From Chelonoidis abingdonii (Eukaryota > Chordata > Testudines > Testudinidae): a stretch of 64,000 nucleotides of DNA. The DNA is taken from NCBI RefSeq assembly GCF_003597395.2, contig NC_133771.1:124047783-124111782 (forward strand), read 5' to 3'. Positions 48,215 through 59,291 of this stretch are shown here, one piece after another (position 1 is the first letter of the stretch; each line of letters begins with the position of its first letter). A program made the translations under genes and the position numbers. The notes beneath the pieces were generated by a model. That model made no database searches, was not told the DNA's origin, and saw only the letters and a program-made list of their open reading frames with translations.

Positions 48215-50960
48215 TCACTCTCACTCACTCATGCCCGTCACCCCAATCGGGGTATGGGCCACCAACCACAGATCTCCAGAGTCCTCTATCCTGGGCCATT
48301 CGCTCTAGCTGGTTCCAGGTATAGCCCATTTTTTTGCTATCAGCCTGAAGGTCGCGTCGCCAGGTGTTTCTTGGACGGCCTCTTTTCCGCTTGCCTTGGG
48401 GGTTCCACCGCAGTGCCTGTCTGGTGATGTTAGTTGGCTGCTTGCGTAGTGTATGTCCTATCCAACCCCACCTTCTCCTTCTGATTTCTTCCTCTGCTGG
48501 GAGTTGACGGGTCCTCTCCAAGAGGTGGATGTTACTGATGGTGTCTGGCCAGCGGATCTGGAGAATCCTTCTGAGGCAGCTATTAATGAAGGTCTGGATC
48601 TTCCTGGTGGTTGTTTTGGTTGTCCTCCAGGTTTCAGCTCCATACAGTAGGACTGATTTCACATTGGAGTTGAACAGTCGAATTTTTATTGCCAAAGACA
48701 GCTCTCTGGAGCTCCAGATGTTCTTGAGCTGTAAGAAGGCTGCTCTTGCCTTACCAATCCTTACTTTGATGTCTGCGTCTGTGCCACCCTGCTGGTCGAT
48801 GATGCTACCTAGGTAGGTGAAGGACTGCACTTCTTCCAAGGGGCTTCCATTCAGTGTGACTGGGTCGTTGCTGATGGAATTAATCCTAAGGATCTTGGTC
48901 TTGTCCTTGTGAATGTTGAGGCCAACCTGTGATGACGTGGCTGCCACAGTGTTGGTCTTCTCTTGCATCTGCTCTTTACTGTGCGAAAGGAGTGCAAGAT
49001 CGTCAGCAAAGTCCAGGTCATCAAGCTGGGTCCACAACGTCCACTGGATTCCATTCCTACGCTCGTAAGTGGATGTCTTCATAATCCAATCGATGACGAG
49101 GAGAAAGAGAAGTGGTGACAACAAGCATCCTTGTCTGACTCCAGTTCGCACCTGGAAGCTGTTAGTGAGCTGCCCTCCATGGATCACTCTACAGTGTATA
49201 CCATCATATGAGTTCTTGATCAGGTTGACCACCTTTGCTGGAATGCCGTAGTGCCGAAGGAGCTTCCAGAGGGTCTCTCGATCCACGCTATCGAACGCTT
49301 TCTCATAGTCAACAAAGTTGATGTACAACGAGGAGTTCCACTCCACAGACTGCTCGACTATGATGCGAAGCGTTGCTATCTGGTCCGTGCATGATCTGTT
49401 CAGCCGGAAACCTGCCTGTTCATCTCGTAGCTGTGGATCGACGGCATCCTTCATTCTCTCTAAGAGAACTCGGTTGAAGACCTTCCCTGGCACCGACAGG
49501 AGTGTGATTCCTCTATAATTGGCACAGTTGCTAAGGTCTCCTTTCTTGGGGATTTTGATGAGATATCCCTCTTTCCAGTCTGCCGGAATCACTTCTTCTT
49601 CCCATATCTTCTCAAAGAGGGGGTACAGCATTTCCACTGAAGCATCCAGGTCTGCTTTCAGGCCCTCTGCTGGGATGTCATCAGGTCCAGCCGCCTTCCT
49701 GTTCTTCATCATGGTGATGGCTTTTCTGATCTCATCTCTGGTTGGTTTATCGCAATTAATTGGGAGGTCTTCGTTGGCTGGGTTAATGTCTGGTGGATTT
49801 GGTGGTGCTGGTCTGTTCAGGAGTTCCTCAAAGTGCTCCGCCCATCTGTTCATCTGTTGTTCTATTCCTGTTATAGACTTTCCCTGCTTGTCTTTAACGG
49901 GACGTTCTGGCTTGCTGAACTTTCCAGACAGTCGCTTGGTAGTATCATACAGTTGTTTCATGTTACCGCTGTATGCTGCCTGCTCCGCTTCTGCTGCCAG
50001 TTCATCCACATACTCTCTCTTGTCCTTCCTAATATTCCTCTTCACTGCTCTGTGGGCTTCAGCATACTCTTTTTGAGCTTTGGCCTTTGCAGCTCTAGTC
50101 CTGCTGTTGTTGACTGCTGCCTTCTTCTTCTTTCTGTCTTCTATCTTGGTCAAGGTCTCTGCTGTGATCCACTCTTTCTGCTGGTGTTTCTTAATTCCAA
50201 GCACTTCCTGGCATACTAACCTAAGTGTCTCTCTCACTTTCTGCCATCTGTTTAGTACACTGTCTTCCTCTTCCTCAGACCGATCCTGTAATACTGAAAA
50301 CTTATTCTTCAGCATCAGTCCAAAATCTTCCTTGGTCTTACGGTCCTTCAGAAGGCTGACGTTGTACTTCACTCTTCTGTCTGATGTATCTATCCAGCTC
50401 TGCTTCAGCTTCAGCTTCAATCTAGCCACCACTAAGTGATGGTCGGACGCCGCGTCTGCTCCTCTTCTAACTCTAACGTCCTGCAAGGATCTTCTGAACT
50501 TCTTGCTAATGCAGACATGGTCGATCTGATTTTCTGTCGTGCCTGCTGGTGATACCCAGGTACTCTTGTGGATCCGCTTGTGAGGAAAGATGCTACCTCC
50601 TATGACCAGGTTGTTAAGTGCACACAGATCCACAAATCTCTCTCCATTCTCACTCATCTCTCCCAGAGCGTGGGTCCCCATGACTTGTTCGTATCCTGTG
50701 TTGTCAGGTCCAATTTTGGCATTAAAGTCTCCCATAAGGATGATGATGTCTTTATCTGGGAGAATCTCTAATATTTTCTGGAGTCTGTTGTAAAAATAAT
50801 CTTTGTCCTCCTCTTCGCTGTCATTAGTTGGAGCGTAGCACTGAACAACATTCATCTTAATCCTCTTCATTTTAGTTCTGAAGGATGCTGTGATGATCCT
50901 GGGACCATGTGCCTCCCAACCAATCAGTGTTATCTGTGCCTGCTTGGACAACATGAAGCC
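48215..50960 (-). mobile_element. 5'-truncated LINE with intact 909-codon frame and 14-bp TSD
   Basis: The element lies on the minus strand between perfect direct repeats TACACCTCAGTCAC at 48201-48214 and 50961-50974. Its 3' end is a short GAGT/GTGA repeat tail (48215-48232) with no poly(A). The 5' end starts inside the endonuclease domain, so the copy is 5'-truncated, as usual for target-primed reverse transcription. The protein is unlike CR1 and L2, the common turtle LINEs, and resembles RTE-like elements widespread in cnidarians, molluscs and fish. The perfect duplication and unbroken frame argue for a recent insertion. Confidence 0.92.
48225..50954 (-). CDS. LINE endonuclease-reverse transcriptase (N-terminally truncated)
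   Basis: 909 codons without a stop. The remaining apurinic-type endonuclease has YAPTND (about 40-45), MGDFNAKIG (74-82), NQIDH (142-146) and the catalytic SDHH (170-173). A basic linker follows (about 250-330). The reverse transcriptase holds [11 protein letters not shown] (about 421), the first catalytic Asp in [12 protein letters not shown] (547-558), [13 protein letters not shown] (605-617) and the FADD box (649-652). A C-terminal part has [14 protein letters not shown] and a basic [15 protein letters not shown] block. All catalytic residues expected in this portion are present. The ATG at 50954 is an internal methionine exposed by truncation, not the native start; the first part of the endonuclease is absent. 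The UGA stop lies in the 3' repeat tail. Family placement (RTE-like) is from memory and uncertain. Confidence 0.9.
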   Translation of the reverse strand: MLSKQAQITLIGWEAHGPRIITASFRTKMKRIKMNVVQCYAPTNDSEEEDKDYFYNRLQKILEILPDKDIIILMGDFNAKIGPDNTGYEQVMGTHALGEMSENGERFVDLCALNNLVIGGSIFPHKRIHKSTWVSPAGTTENQIDHVCISKKFRRSLQDVRVRRGADAASDHHLVVARLKLKLKQSWIDTSDRRVKYNVSLLKDRKTKEDFGLMLKNKFSVLQDRSEEEEDSVLNRWQKVRETLRLVCQEVLGIKKHQQKEWITAETLTKIEDRKKKKAAVNNSRTRAAKAKAQKEYAEAHRAVKRNIRKDKREYVDELAAEAEQAAYSGNMKQLYDTTKRLSGKFSKPERPVKDKQGKSITGIEQQMNRWAEHFEELLNRPAPPNPPDINPANEDLPINCDKPTRDEIRKAITMMKNRKAAGPDDIPAEGLKADLDASVEMLYPLFEKIWEEEVIPADWKEGYLIKIPKKGDLSNCANYRGITLLSVPGKVFNRVLLERMKDAVDPQLRDEQAGFRLNRSCTDQIATLRIIVEQSVEWNSSLYINFVDYEKAFDSVDRETLWKLLRHYGIPAKVVNLIKNSYDGIHCRVIHGGQLTNSFQVRTGVRQGCLLSPLLFLLVIDWIMKTSTYERRNGIQWTLWTQLDDLDFADDLALLSHSKEQMQEKTNTVAATSSQVGLNIHKDKTKILRINSISNDPVTLNGSPLEEVQSFTYLGSIIDQQGGTDADIKVRIGKARAAFLQLKNIWSSRELSLAIKIRLFNSNVKSVLLYGAETWRTTKTTTRKIQTFINSCLRRILQIRWPDTISNIHLLERTRQLPAEEEIRRRRWGWIGHTLRKQPTNITRQALRWNPQGKRKRGRPRNTWRRDLQADSKKMGYTWNQLERMAQDRGLWRSVVGGPYPDWGDGHE

Positions 50961-51500
50961 TACACCTCAGTCACGGCTAGCATTGATCTCCATCAAGGTG
51001 TACCTAGACATCTGCAGAGCAGCAATGTGATTCTTTGTTCACACATTTGCTAGACTCTCTGCAATTACTTACGCATTAAGGGAAGACCCAAGTGTAAGGA
51101 AAGTGGTCTTACAGACCACCTTCTCATGAGTCCTAGCCCCAGCTCTGTCAAAAACACCTTCAGTGTAATGGATATATGCAATTGCTTGAAGAAAAAATGG
51201 TTAATCACCTTGTAACTGGATGTTGCCTACATCTATTACACATCCCATCCTTCTCCAATGCATCAGTCTGACATCTAGATTCTGGTATGAAGGAATTGAA
51301 GGATGGGCAAGGCAGCTCCACTCCTTATACCTTTGGCTCAGAGCATGAGGGAAGCCAATGCATGTATGTGGCCACCCCTACAAGTATTGCTAGGGAAAAC
51401 TCACTCTGGTACAACTACACAAGATGTGCACACACCTACAATATAATGGACATATGCAACCCATCTTACAAGAGTTTCAAGAAGGCAAGTAACAGTTTTT
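50961..51500 (+). repeat. Decayed DIRS-like retroelement, right part
   Basis: Includes the right copy of the duplication (50961-50974). In one frame it reads LALISIKVYLDICRAAM, then FFVHTFARLS and THALREDPSV-like sequence after stops. The ICRAA..HTF pattern resembles the C-terminal region of tyrosine recombinases of DIRS-type retroelements. Repeated GTAATGGATATATGC and TAATGGACATATGC words near 51165 and 51440, and near 46845, belong to the same old material. The call is tentative. Confidence 0.4.
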
Positions 51501-51509
51501 TCTATAAGA

Positions 51510-52640
51510 TCATGTGGGAGAGGCCTGTGAAGTGGATTTAAAGGTTCCAGCCCTGGTGATGAACTGTGTGGATGTCAATATTATGCCACACAATGGAATT
51601 TGTTTCTTTAGTTTGGCTTTGTTACCGCAGTGTAACACTTTTTGTGTTATTTGCTAGATTTTTTTTTAAAAGCAATTATTCAGAAGTTAGAAAATGCCAG
51701 AATTAAGGTTGCCCTGTGTAACCTTTATGATCTTTATTTATTTGATCACATTTATTTTTTGTTGTCATGCGATGCCCGAATGGATGGTACTCAGCAGCTA
51801 GTCAATATTTTGTTTTCTCCTCATTGTCAGTGTGTGTCCCTAGACCTTCTTTACTACACACTGTTCAGTAAGAAAAGAGTAATTCTGCTGTGAAGATAAA
51901 ATTTCCTTGAGTTTTTCTATGGCATTCGTTGCTGTAGTATGTGTGTCACAAACATTAATGATCTTCACAAACCCTTGTGAGGTGAGAGACTGGGCCCTTA
52001 GGCAGACAGGTGAAAAGTATCTACTAATTTTGAGCCCCCAATTTAAGAGATCTGACTTTTCTTCCTCCTTCAGCGTATGTAGCATTATATAGCACTTCAT
52101 ATACTCAAACCCAGCTCCCATTGGCTTCAGTTCCAGCTGTGATGGCTCAACTCTTCTGTAAAGTAGTCCTTCCGCCCCCGACCCCACCCCCCAGATCTCA
52201 AGTTGGGCACCCAGGAAATGAGGAAAGTTCGGTTTAAGTGACTTGCCTAGCAGCCCATAGGAGGAGCTCTGTAGGAGAGGCAGGGATAGAATCCGGTTGT
52301 CAAGGAACGCATTCAGCGTCTTTAACCATGAGATCATCCTTTTTCTTTTTTGCAGCCCACTGCCTCATTCACTACTCACCTAGCTTCTGCAGCAAATGAA
52401 TAGAGGTCATACAGGCAGCAACCTTCTTTACTACACCACTTGATTCATCCCCAGAGCAGGTCCCTCATGTGCAATGATATGGAGGTTCTTTGGGGAAAAA
52501 CAGTATGTGATTAAAGACTGTCTCATAATGTTTTTGCACAAGGGAGCTGGAGGAGAGAATAAAAGTTGCACAGGCAACCTTAATTCTTGCATTTCCTAAT
52601 TTTTAAATACTTCACTTTGTAAGGTTTATAATGTTTTTTT
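51510..52640. repeat. Mosaic of dispersed repeats
   Basis: 51685-51721 and 52569-52599 are inverted copies of the AATTAAGGTTGCC repeat also found at 30752. 51970-52345 resembles an old MIR/CR1-like retroposon on the minus strand (GTGACTTGCCTAGCAGCCCA, then a GGAGGAGCTCTGTAGGAGAG stretch). No gene is supported. Confidence 0.45.
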
Positions 52641-54426
52641 AAATGTTTTTGAGTGTGTAACTGTTTAGATCCAGGAACCAAAGGCTAAATCTTCATATTT
52701 GTCTTTCAGAATCTATTTCCCACAAACTGACTAAAGCTCCTGCCTTTGAACACATCAGTGACTTTATAACTTTTTGCAGACTTTCTTTATAAGTTTCTAT
52801 AAAATGTTACTTTTGGGGCATTATTTCAATCTTATTTTTATTATATACATGGATAAAGATGGCAAGCTAAATTTAATAAGGGTTTATGAAAAAAATGATT
52901 AAGAACAAATTATTATTATGCCGAAGTGTTTATCCTTGATGGGTTAATTTAACTTATTTGCAATCTCTATAATTTATCTGCTGTTAAGGGAAAGGGACAT
53001 GAAATTTCCTTCCTGAATTAGCAATCCATTGTGAGAGCAATTCATTACAGTTTGAATGTCAAAAAAGGGTCATGGGAAAAGATTTGTGAAATTTTCATAA
53101 TTCCAGAAATAACGACCGTACTTCCCTCTCCAGCAGAAAGCATGAAAGTTTAGAAAGGAACCCCTACTTGTGTCTTGCAACCCTTGGCAGAAGTGTGGGT
53201 CAGCTTTATGCACATGAGCTAATAAGCTTTCTGTTCTGTCACCATGAAAGGAGAGAGAGAGAAAAGTACTAAAAACCCATTTCCTGTGTTGTGGTTGGGG
53301 ATGGTGGGTTGGGGAACATGATATACATAAAAACTTCTCCCTGCTGCTCTTGATCCTTTCCTTATCATGATCCTATTTTTCTTAACCTAAGTGAAGTGAC
53401 AATGTACTTAGAAATCTTATACTACTGTAGCTGAATTTGCTGTTAATAATTCTCCCTTTTTTTGAGCAAATACTAGTGGAATGGAATTCTGTTAGGGCCT
53501 TGTTCCACAGTACTGTATATTTTGCAAGGCTATACACCTGGAATATTCAAATTAGCAAAGATGGTTTTCAGCAGCTTTTTTTGCATCTTGTGTCTTATCT
53601 CCAGTAGCAGAGCTCTTCTCCTTAGTCGCTTTCAGTGTCTTCTGCTTTTCCTGATAAAAATATATATGGTTCAGTTCTGTAGTTCATATATTACTTGACT
53701 ACTCTTCAGAAATCATCACTCGCTTTCCCTAAACTAATTATATTTTTAGTATCCTCCAAGTTTCTAGCCTTGTGCATTGCCCCATGAATATATATTCTGT
53801 TGCTAATCAAGAAACAGAAAGCAAATTTTAGGGACATTCTGGGCACAAATAATTCATAGGGTACAAAAAATCCAGTTTTGTATTACTTCTTGATGTTTAT
53901 AGTCGGGAAGAATTCAAGACTAAATGGAAGCTGTCTTTTGAAAAATCTTTGTGCTTTCAAAGAGAGCAAATAGTATGAAGAATGAGAAACACCCCATGAG
54001 TTTACATAGTCTTTTTCACGACTGAGCTTCCTGGTCACTTTTGATGAAGAAAGTAACAGAAAAAATCACTTTTTCTAAAAAAATTAATAACTTGATATTC
54101 TCTAAGTTGAAGGGATGGCTCTTTTTAAGAAGTAAAAATATATAGAATTCCAAAACAGGGGGAAAGTGATTTCAAGTAGAGCTGACCAGAGAATAATTCC
54201 GTTTCATGACACAATAAATTTCTAAAGCTTTAAAATTAATTTCACATTGGAATAAAAATGTTTTCAAATGATTTTGCAAAACTGGAATTGTCAGGAGACA
54301 GGTGTGTGTCATACTACAACCTCAGAGTGAAGTTCTGCTGTTCCTGCTTCAGAGTGGAATTTTTCATACCTGATTACTCTTGTCTTTGCCTGCTTTGGAC
54401 TTGAACCTGGGTCCTAGTACCTTTAC
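52641..54426. other. Intronic sequence, only an inverted-repeat arm recognised
   Basis: AT-rich and free of recognised repeats, apart from the source arm of the 41-bp inverted repeat at 53371-53411. Confidence 0.5.
53371..53411 (+). repeat. 41-bp inverted repeat, arm 1
   Basis: Perfect reverse complement of 54472-54512, 1.06 kb away. It contains TTTTTCTTAACCTAAGTGAA. Matching stops abruptly at both ends. Confidence 0.9.
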
Positions 54427-54512
54427 CACTGCTGCTGTTCCCTGTGGTACCCCTTTGCCTGCATCCTTAACCTAAGTACATTGTCACTTCACTTAGGTTA
54501 AGAAAAATAGGA
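54427..54512 (+). other. Chimeric patch of two 41-bp copies
   Basis: 54427-54467 (starting CACTGCTGCTGTTCCCTGTG) is identical, same strand, to 58549-58589 inside Harbinger remnant C. Four bases (TAAC) later, 54472-54512 is the perfect reverse complement of 53371-53411. Both copied blocks are exactly 41 bp and have sharp edges. No other similarity to the source sites extends beyond them. Confidence 0.85.
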
Positions 54513-54889
54513 GGGTGTTTGATCATACCAAGATGAAAATGTTCTAATCAGCTCTAATTTAAAGTTGAAGTTTTCCTATTGAAGAAATAGTGGTGTGCAG
54601 TGGACTTTTTTCAGGTAACTTTTCTGTCATCTGTACAAGTTAGTGGAGTAATGAATATACAGTGGTTGTTAAGGCTTAGTGCCTACATAATGATTACACT
54701 GACATGTAGCCCCTAGAGCTGATATAGACTTCACAACAGAATACTCTGAAATAGCAAACCTTCCAGCCAATTACTGATCAACTTTGAGTAAGTCTAAAAT
54801 CAGTCTTGTCCAGCCTTTGGAGGATCATGTGGGTATCATATGGTATCCTATGGGGATGGTGGAATAAGGAACCACTAGGAGCAGTATCG

Positions 54890-56160
54890 GGTTTACCATG
54901 GTGTAAGTGGTGTCATGGCAACGGGACCAGAATCAGAAGAGGATAGGGGAAGCTGGGGCAGGGGTGGAGCAGAGGCAGCTTTCCTGGCCATCTCAGCTGG
55001 CTGGGAGATCGGGTTGGCCGGGGCCCCTTCTGCAGGTGAGTGCAGGGGGATGGTTTCCCCCTTGCTCCCCAAGTCTAACAGCCAGGGGAGCAGAGCGGGC
55101 TGGGTCTGGATCACACCACTTCCCACCGCCCAGTGAGTGTGGGGTTGGGCCCGCCCTACAATCACTGAGTGGCAGGGAGTGGAGCAACGCAGTGCCAACC
55201 TGCTCCCCTGGCTTGTGCTGGGGGGTGGTTCCCTCCTTCCCCCCAAGTTTGGGGAGGAGATGGAGCTGGGGCCTAGCATGCGGATCCCCTTGGCAGCAGT
55301 GGGGGCTCCCTTGTTATGCAGACCCATCAAACCCTCACCCTTACAAGCCCCACCTCTCCTTCATCTGTACCACCCCAATGAACCCCCTCCAGATACCCTC
55401 CCCACTGAGCCCCAACTACCTACACCTTGACCCCCACCCAAATGAACCCCACCTCCCCTGCACCCAGACCCTCCTGCTGAGCTTCAACCACTTCTACTTG
55501 GTCCCCCCTGCAGACTCCCATTGCCTCTGCCCCTGGAACCTCCCTGTGCATCTAGATCCCCCACTGAGCTGCCTGCACCCAGACTGGATCCCCCCAAACT
55601 AAGTCCCTCTGCACTTGGATCCTGCTGCCAGGCTGAGCCTCCCTGCCCACATCTGGTGTACCTGGCACAAAAAGGGGCAGGGGCCCAGAGTGTTTCTGTG
55701 GCAGGCATAGCCCTTGTGCTGTGTCAGGGTCAGGTTCAGCCTCACTGCCAAGTCACTGTCCCAGGGGGGCGGGGGAGGCTGCAGGGTATTCTCCCACCTC
55801 CATGCAGCCAGTGGCTTATGTTCCCCATTGAGATGGTGGGGGTGCCATTGTTAAAAAAAATGCAGAATTTTAAAATATTCACAGAATTTGATGCAGAATT
55901 CCTTCAGGAATATGGGGCGCTGTACAGCTGTGGTGGTGGGACTGTGAAGGGGGTGCTGGACAGTAGGGGATCTGTAGGTGGGGGGCAAGGGGTTATGGTG
56001 TGCAAGGTGCTGTGCAATTCTGGTGGGAGGTCAGCAGGAGGGGTGTCTGGATAGGGGGTGCTGGGCATAGTGGGTCCAGGGGCTTTGGGATCTATGGGGG
56101 AGGTCTCTGAGTGAGGGAGCACTGGGCAAGGGGGCAGTGTGGAAGGAGCATACTAACAGC
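54890..56160. repeat. GC-rich repeat block with a degenerate minisatellite
   Basis: 54900-55300 resembles the interior of the hAT element at 36425-36852. 55322-55640 is a C-rich degenerate tandem array of units of roughly 30-40 bp, recurrently ending in TGCACC or CTGGA words next to CCCCACTGAGC. 55855-56160 contains GCAGAATTTTAAAATATTCA and GATGCAGAATTCCTTCAGGA, then G-rich short repeats, as in a turtle DNA-transposon family. The 231- and 177-codon open frames here are compositional. Confidence 0.5.
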
Positions 56161-56415
56161 ACAGGGCTGGGCGAGCCGGTGTGCATCTAGCAGTTGTGGG
56201 TTTGTAAGCAGTGCCCTTGTGCTGGGCTGGATGGGGCCACTCCCACTGCACCTTATTGCCCCCAACCGGCCCCTTGCTCTGCGGACCACTCTTCCATCAC
56301 ATGCCCTATTTTCCCCAATGGGGGCCCACAAAAAGTTAATCTGGCCCTGACTCGGAGGGTTGTCCTTTCCACTCCTCAGTTGTGGGAAGGACCCACAGTG
56401 TTTCCAATGCAACAC

Positions 56416-56850
56416 TTATCAGAAGGGTAGCCATGTTAGTCTGGATCTGTAAAAAGCAACAGAGAGTCTGGTGGCACCTTATAGACTAGGGGTCAGCAAC
56501 CTTTCAGAAGTGGTGTGCCGAGTCTTCATTTATTCACTCTGATTTAAGGTTTTGTGTGCCAGTCATACATTTTAAAGTTTTTAGAAGGTCTCTTTCTATA
56601 AGTCTATAGTATCTAACTAAACTATTGTTGTATGTAAAGTAAATAAGGTTTTTAAAATGTTTAAGAAGCTTCATTTAAAATTAAATTAAAATGCAGAGAC
56701 CCCCCGGACTGGTGGCCAGGACCTGGGCAGTGTGAGTGCCACTGAAAATCAACTTGCATGCTGCAGGTTGTTTACCCCTGTTTAAAGACTAACGAATGTA
56801 TTGGAACATAAGCTTTTGTGGGTGAATACCCACTTCATCAGATGCATGTA
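56416..56850 (+). mobile_element. Turtle SINE-like repeat, interrupted copy
   Basis: Left part 56416-56486 (TATCAGAAGGGTAGCCATG to CACCTTATAGAC) and right part 56790-56850 (TAACGAATGTATTGGAACAT to CAGATGCATG) together form one near full-length copy of the family seen at 16542 and 63519. A hAT element separates the halves. Confidence 0.85.
56487..56781. mobile_element. Non-autonomous hAT element in the second SINE (295 bp)
   Basis: Starts TAGGGGTCAGCAACCTTTC and ends GGTTGTTTACCCCTGT; the ends are inverted repeats of the CAGGGGTCAGCAACC type. Flanked by TTATAGAC (56479-56486) and TTAAAGAC (56782-56789), seven of eight bases the same. The family is different from the hAT at 16623, but the target within the SINE is the same. 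The AT-rich interior with GCCACTGAAAATCA near the right end is typical of this family in turtles. Confidence 0.85.
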
Positions 56851-57689
56851 CACTGGTATCTTAAAAAGAAGAATTACTTCCAGCACATGATCAGAAGTTT
56901 TTCTTACAATAATATATTATGTGCATATAATAATAGATCTTTCAGAAAAAGTAACTATTTTAACAATTTGATGAAAAGACATAACTGAAGGAAAAAACCT
57001 TTTTCCCCAAAAACTCTTGAACCCATTTTACTCGGAACAGCAATTTGAAAATAAACACAGAGTAAAGAACACTTCAAACCATGTGGAAAAACAAAGTGAT
57101 TTTTTGTTTGTTTGTTTGAAGGTTAAAGGTTTTCTTAAGCTTGTCTGTTCTTGGTATCGGTGCGCATGTCCACATCCTGTGTCATTTGCTATATGAAATT
57201 AATGGCCTTTCAGACATAGGATATCCTGGGCATGAGAGACTTTGCAAAAGATACATCATAATGATATATTATGCAATATACATAAAGGAAATAGCTGAAG
57301 TTGACCCTACTTATGGAGACAGTTTTCTTTCTACACAGCGTGATCCTTTGGAAGCCCAGTATAAAAGCGTATGGGCCAATTTCTGTCCTGCTTTAAAACT
57401 AGAATTAAGGCTAATTTAATAACTTTTACACAATTATCCTTTAAAAAGTTAAATCAGTATTGAAACTGAGACCCTTATGTTGGCCGCCTATGCTTGGGGG
57501 TGGGAGGAAGTCTGCCACCAATGACATTCTTAAATGCTGACTTGGATTTTTAAATGTGTGGCTATAATAAAATTTTAGTTGTTTCCAGGCTCTTAGATGG
57601 TCAGAAGTGTGTTGTTATGATATTTCTGTCTAAGGTAGTTACATGGCCCTCATAACTGGGGATAGCCAGAAACTCTCAATCTTTATTGT
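56851..57689. other. Intronic sequence, nothing recognised
   Basis: AT-rich. A 92-codon open frame at 57141-57419 shows no recognisable domain. Confidence 0.5.
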
Positions 57690-57835
57690 ATTTTTCCTCA
57701 GAACACTTGTGAGGTAGGGAACTATTATCCCTATTTTACAGATGAACTGAGGCACAGAAAGGCTAGATGACTTGCCCCAGGTCACACATGAAGATTTTGG
57801 TGAAGTCCTAGGTTAGCTCTCTACCCACAGGATTA
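57690..57835 (-). repeat. MIR SINE, minus strand
   Basis: The reverse complement of the MIR core is clear: ATTATCCCTATTTTACAGAT, GAACTGAGGCACAGAAAGGC and GACTTGCCCCAGGTCACACA in order. MIR is an ancient amniote SINE. Confidence 0.85.
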
Positions 57836-58259
57836 TCTTTCCTCTTTTGTTTTGAGCACAGTGGGTGCAACTAAATGCTATTTGTTCCTGCTTTTGTTGT
57901 GCAGTATTTCAGTTTCTAATATAATATATTACAAGGTGCTTATCATTGCATTTTGGATTATTAGGAGAGCTGCTTATAGAGAAGTTTCATCGAGATCCCT
58001 CAGGAGGTTATAAAGGATGTCCCTACATACATGAACAAAGTGCTCTGCATGTCCCTGACATCCCCTGCCCACCTTCATTACCCAACAGGGGAATGAAAAG
58101 CACATGCAAACTCTGCCTCTGTTTGTTTGTTAAATGATTGCCTCTCCTCATATGAGTAAAACAATGGAAAGTTGATACCCATGTTTTGTTAACTTGGGGA
58201 AGGGCTGGATGTCATCTTTAAATTTAAGCATGTGTATCTGAGGTACCTTCCCCTTCAGT

Positions 58260-59130
58260 GAGCTCATCTGTCATCGTCTGGTGGGATTGGCTAGACTGTG
58301 GCTGAGTCTTGAACGGGTCCTGGCTCGTGGCATGGCTGGAGCACCCTGGCATCTCTTTCCCTCTCCTAACCCCAAATCACACCAGGGTGTGTGTCTCGTT
58401 TCCTCAGAGTTATCCATGGTTGTCTGTGGGGTCTCCGCTAAGTATGGCATGTGCCTTGTAAAAGCAGCACATCTGTGGTTTAGTACCAGATTGATTTATG
58501 TCCCTGGCCTAGCGGTATGCCTGAGGCAATTCCTTGTCTTCCACGTGGCACTGCTGCTGTTCCCTGTGGTACCCCTTTGCCTGCATCCTCCATGCAATCT
58601 TTGCAGTTTCTACAACAGATCTGTAGCTGTGCCTGCACAGCCTCTTCTCATAGGTCCAGGGGATCCAATATTTCCTGTCTACTCCAAGCAGGAGCACATC
58701 TGGTGTTTGGAGCTGGTATGGTTGGTTTGTTAGTTTGCATGCAACAAGGGAGCACTGTGTTCTTGCCATACTGGGAAATCAGGAAAAGACATTTCAAAAA
58801 TACACAAGAGGTTTTTAAGGCAAATGTGTGGCTTGGGGGCTCCATGACCCCTGGGCAATGGAGTTCACAGTTGTGACCAGAATAGTCATTGTCACAGGAA
58901 ATGTGGTATTGTGGGACATCTGTTGGAGAACCGCTAGGGTCAACACAGATCATTCTCACTTGATCAACCTCGGTAAGTTGACCACGGCTCTGCACTGTTT
59001 GGGGAGGTGGTTTTACTGCATCCCTGAAACAGAGCACTTAGTTGGAGACAAGTTTGAGTGTAGACAAGTACACAAATAGCTCCATACATCAACCTAACTT
59101 TGTGGTATAGACCGGGCTGTAGAATGTGGG
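58260..59130 (-). mobile_element. Harbinger remnant C with decayed Myb/SANT-like gene
   Basis: On the minus strand, 58509-58769 translates to a degraded Myb/SANT-like domain (AKGYHREQQQCHVEDKELPQ, the counterpart of the RD.LQCRVKVKELR block in Harbinger B). The end near 59127 (AACTTTGTGGTATAGACCGGG) is a GGTCTACACC-type terminus on the opposite strand. The left limit is uncertain. No transposase was seen. It contains the 41-bp source block 58549-58589 of the chimeric patch at 54427. Confidence 0.6.
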
Positions 59131-59291
59131 GTAAAAAAATTCAAAAGGATAGAACTGGAATATAGATTCTAGACCAGCTAGTTCTTATAAAAAAAATTAT
59201 TGGCCTTTGGTTTGAGAGAGTGGCTTCTGAAGCAGATATATCTGTCACTTCAGAGTTGGATAGCTGGAGAGTGGTGGCTTCTGGCCAGGTG

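Noticed and set aside
48529..50439. Plus-strand open frames of 60-185 codons under the LINE
   Set aside because: They are antisense shadows of the intact LINE frame and have no motif of their own.
48215..50960. Fully autonomous active LINE
   Set aside because: The target duplication abuts a start inside the endonuclease domain, so the promoter and the N-terminal part are missing despite the long intact frame.
54907..56054. 231- and 177-codon frames in the GC-rich repeat block
   Set aside because: They cross repeat boundaries and the minisatellite, with no domain or splice support.
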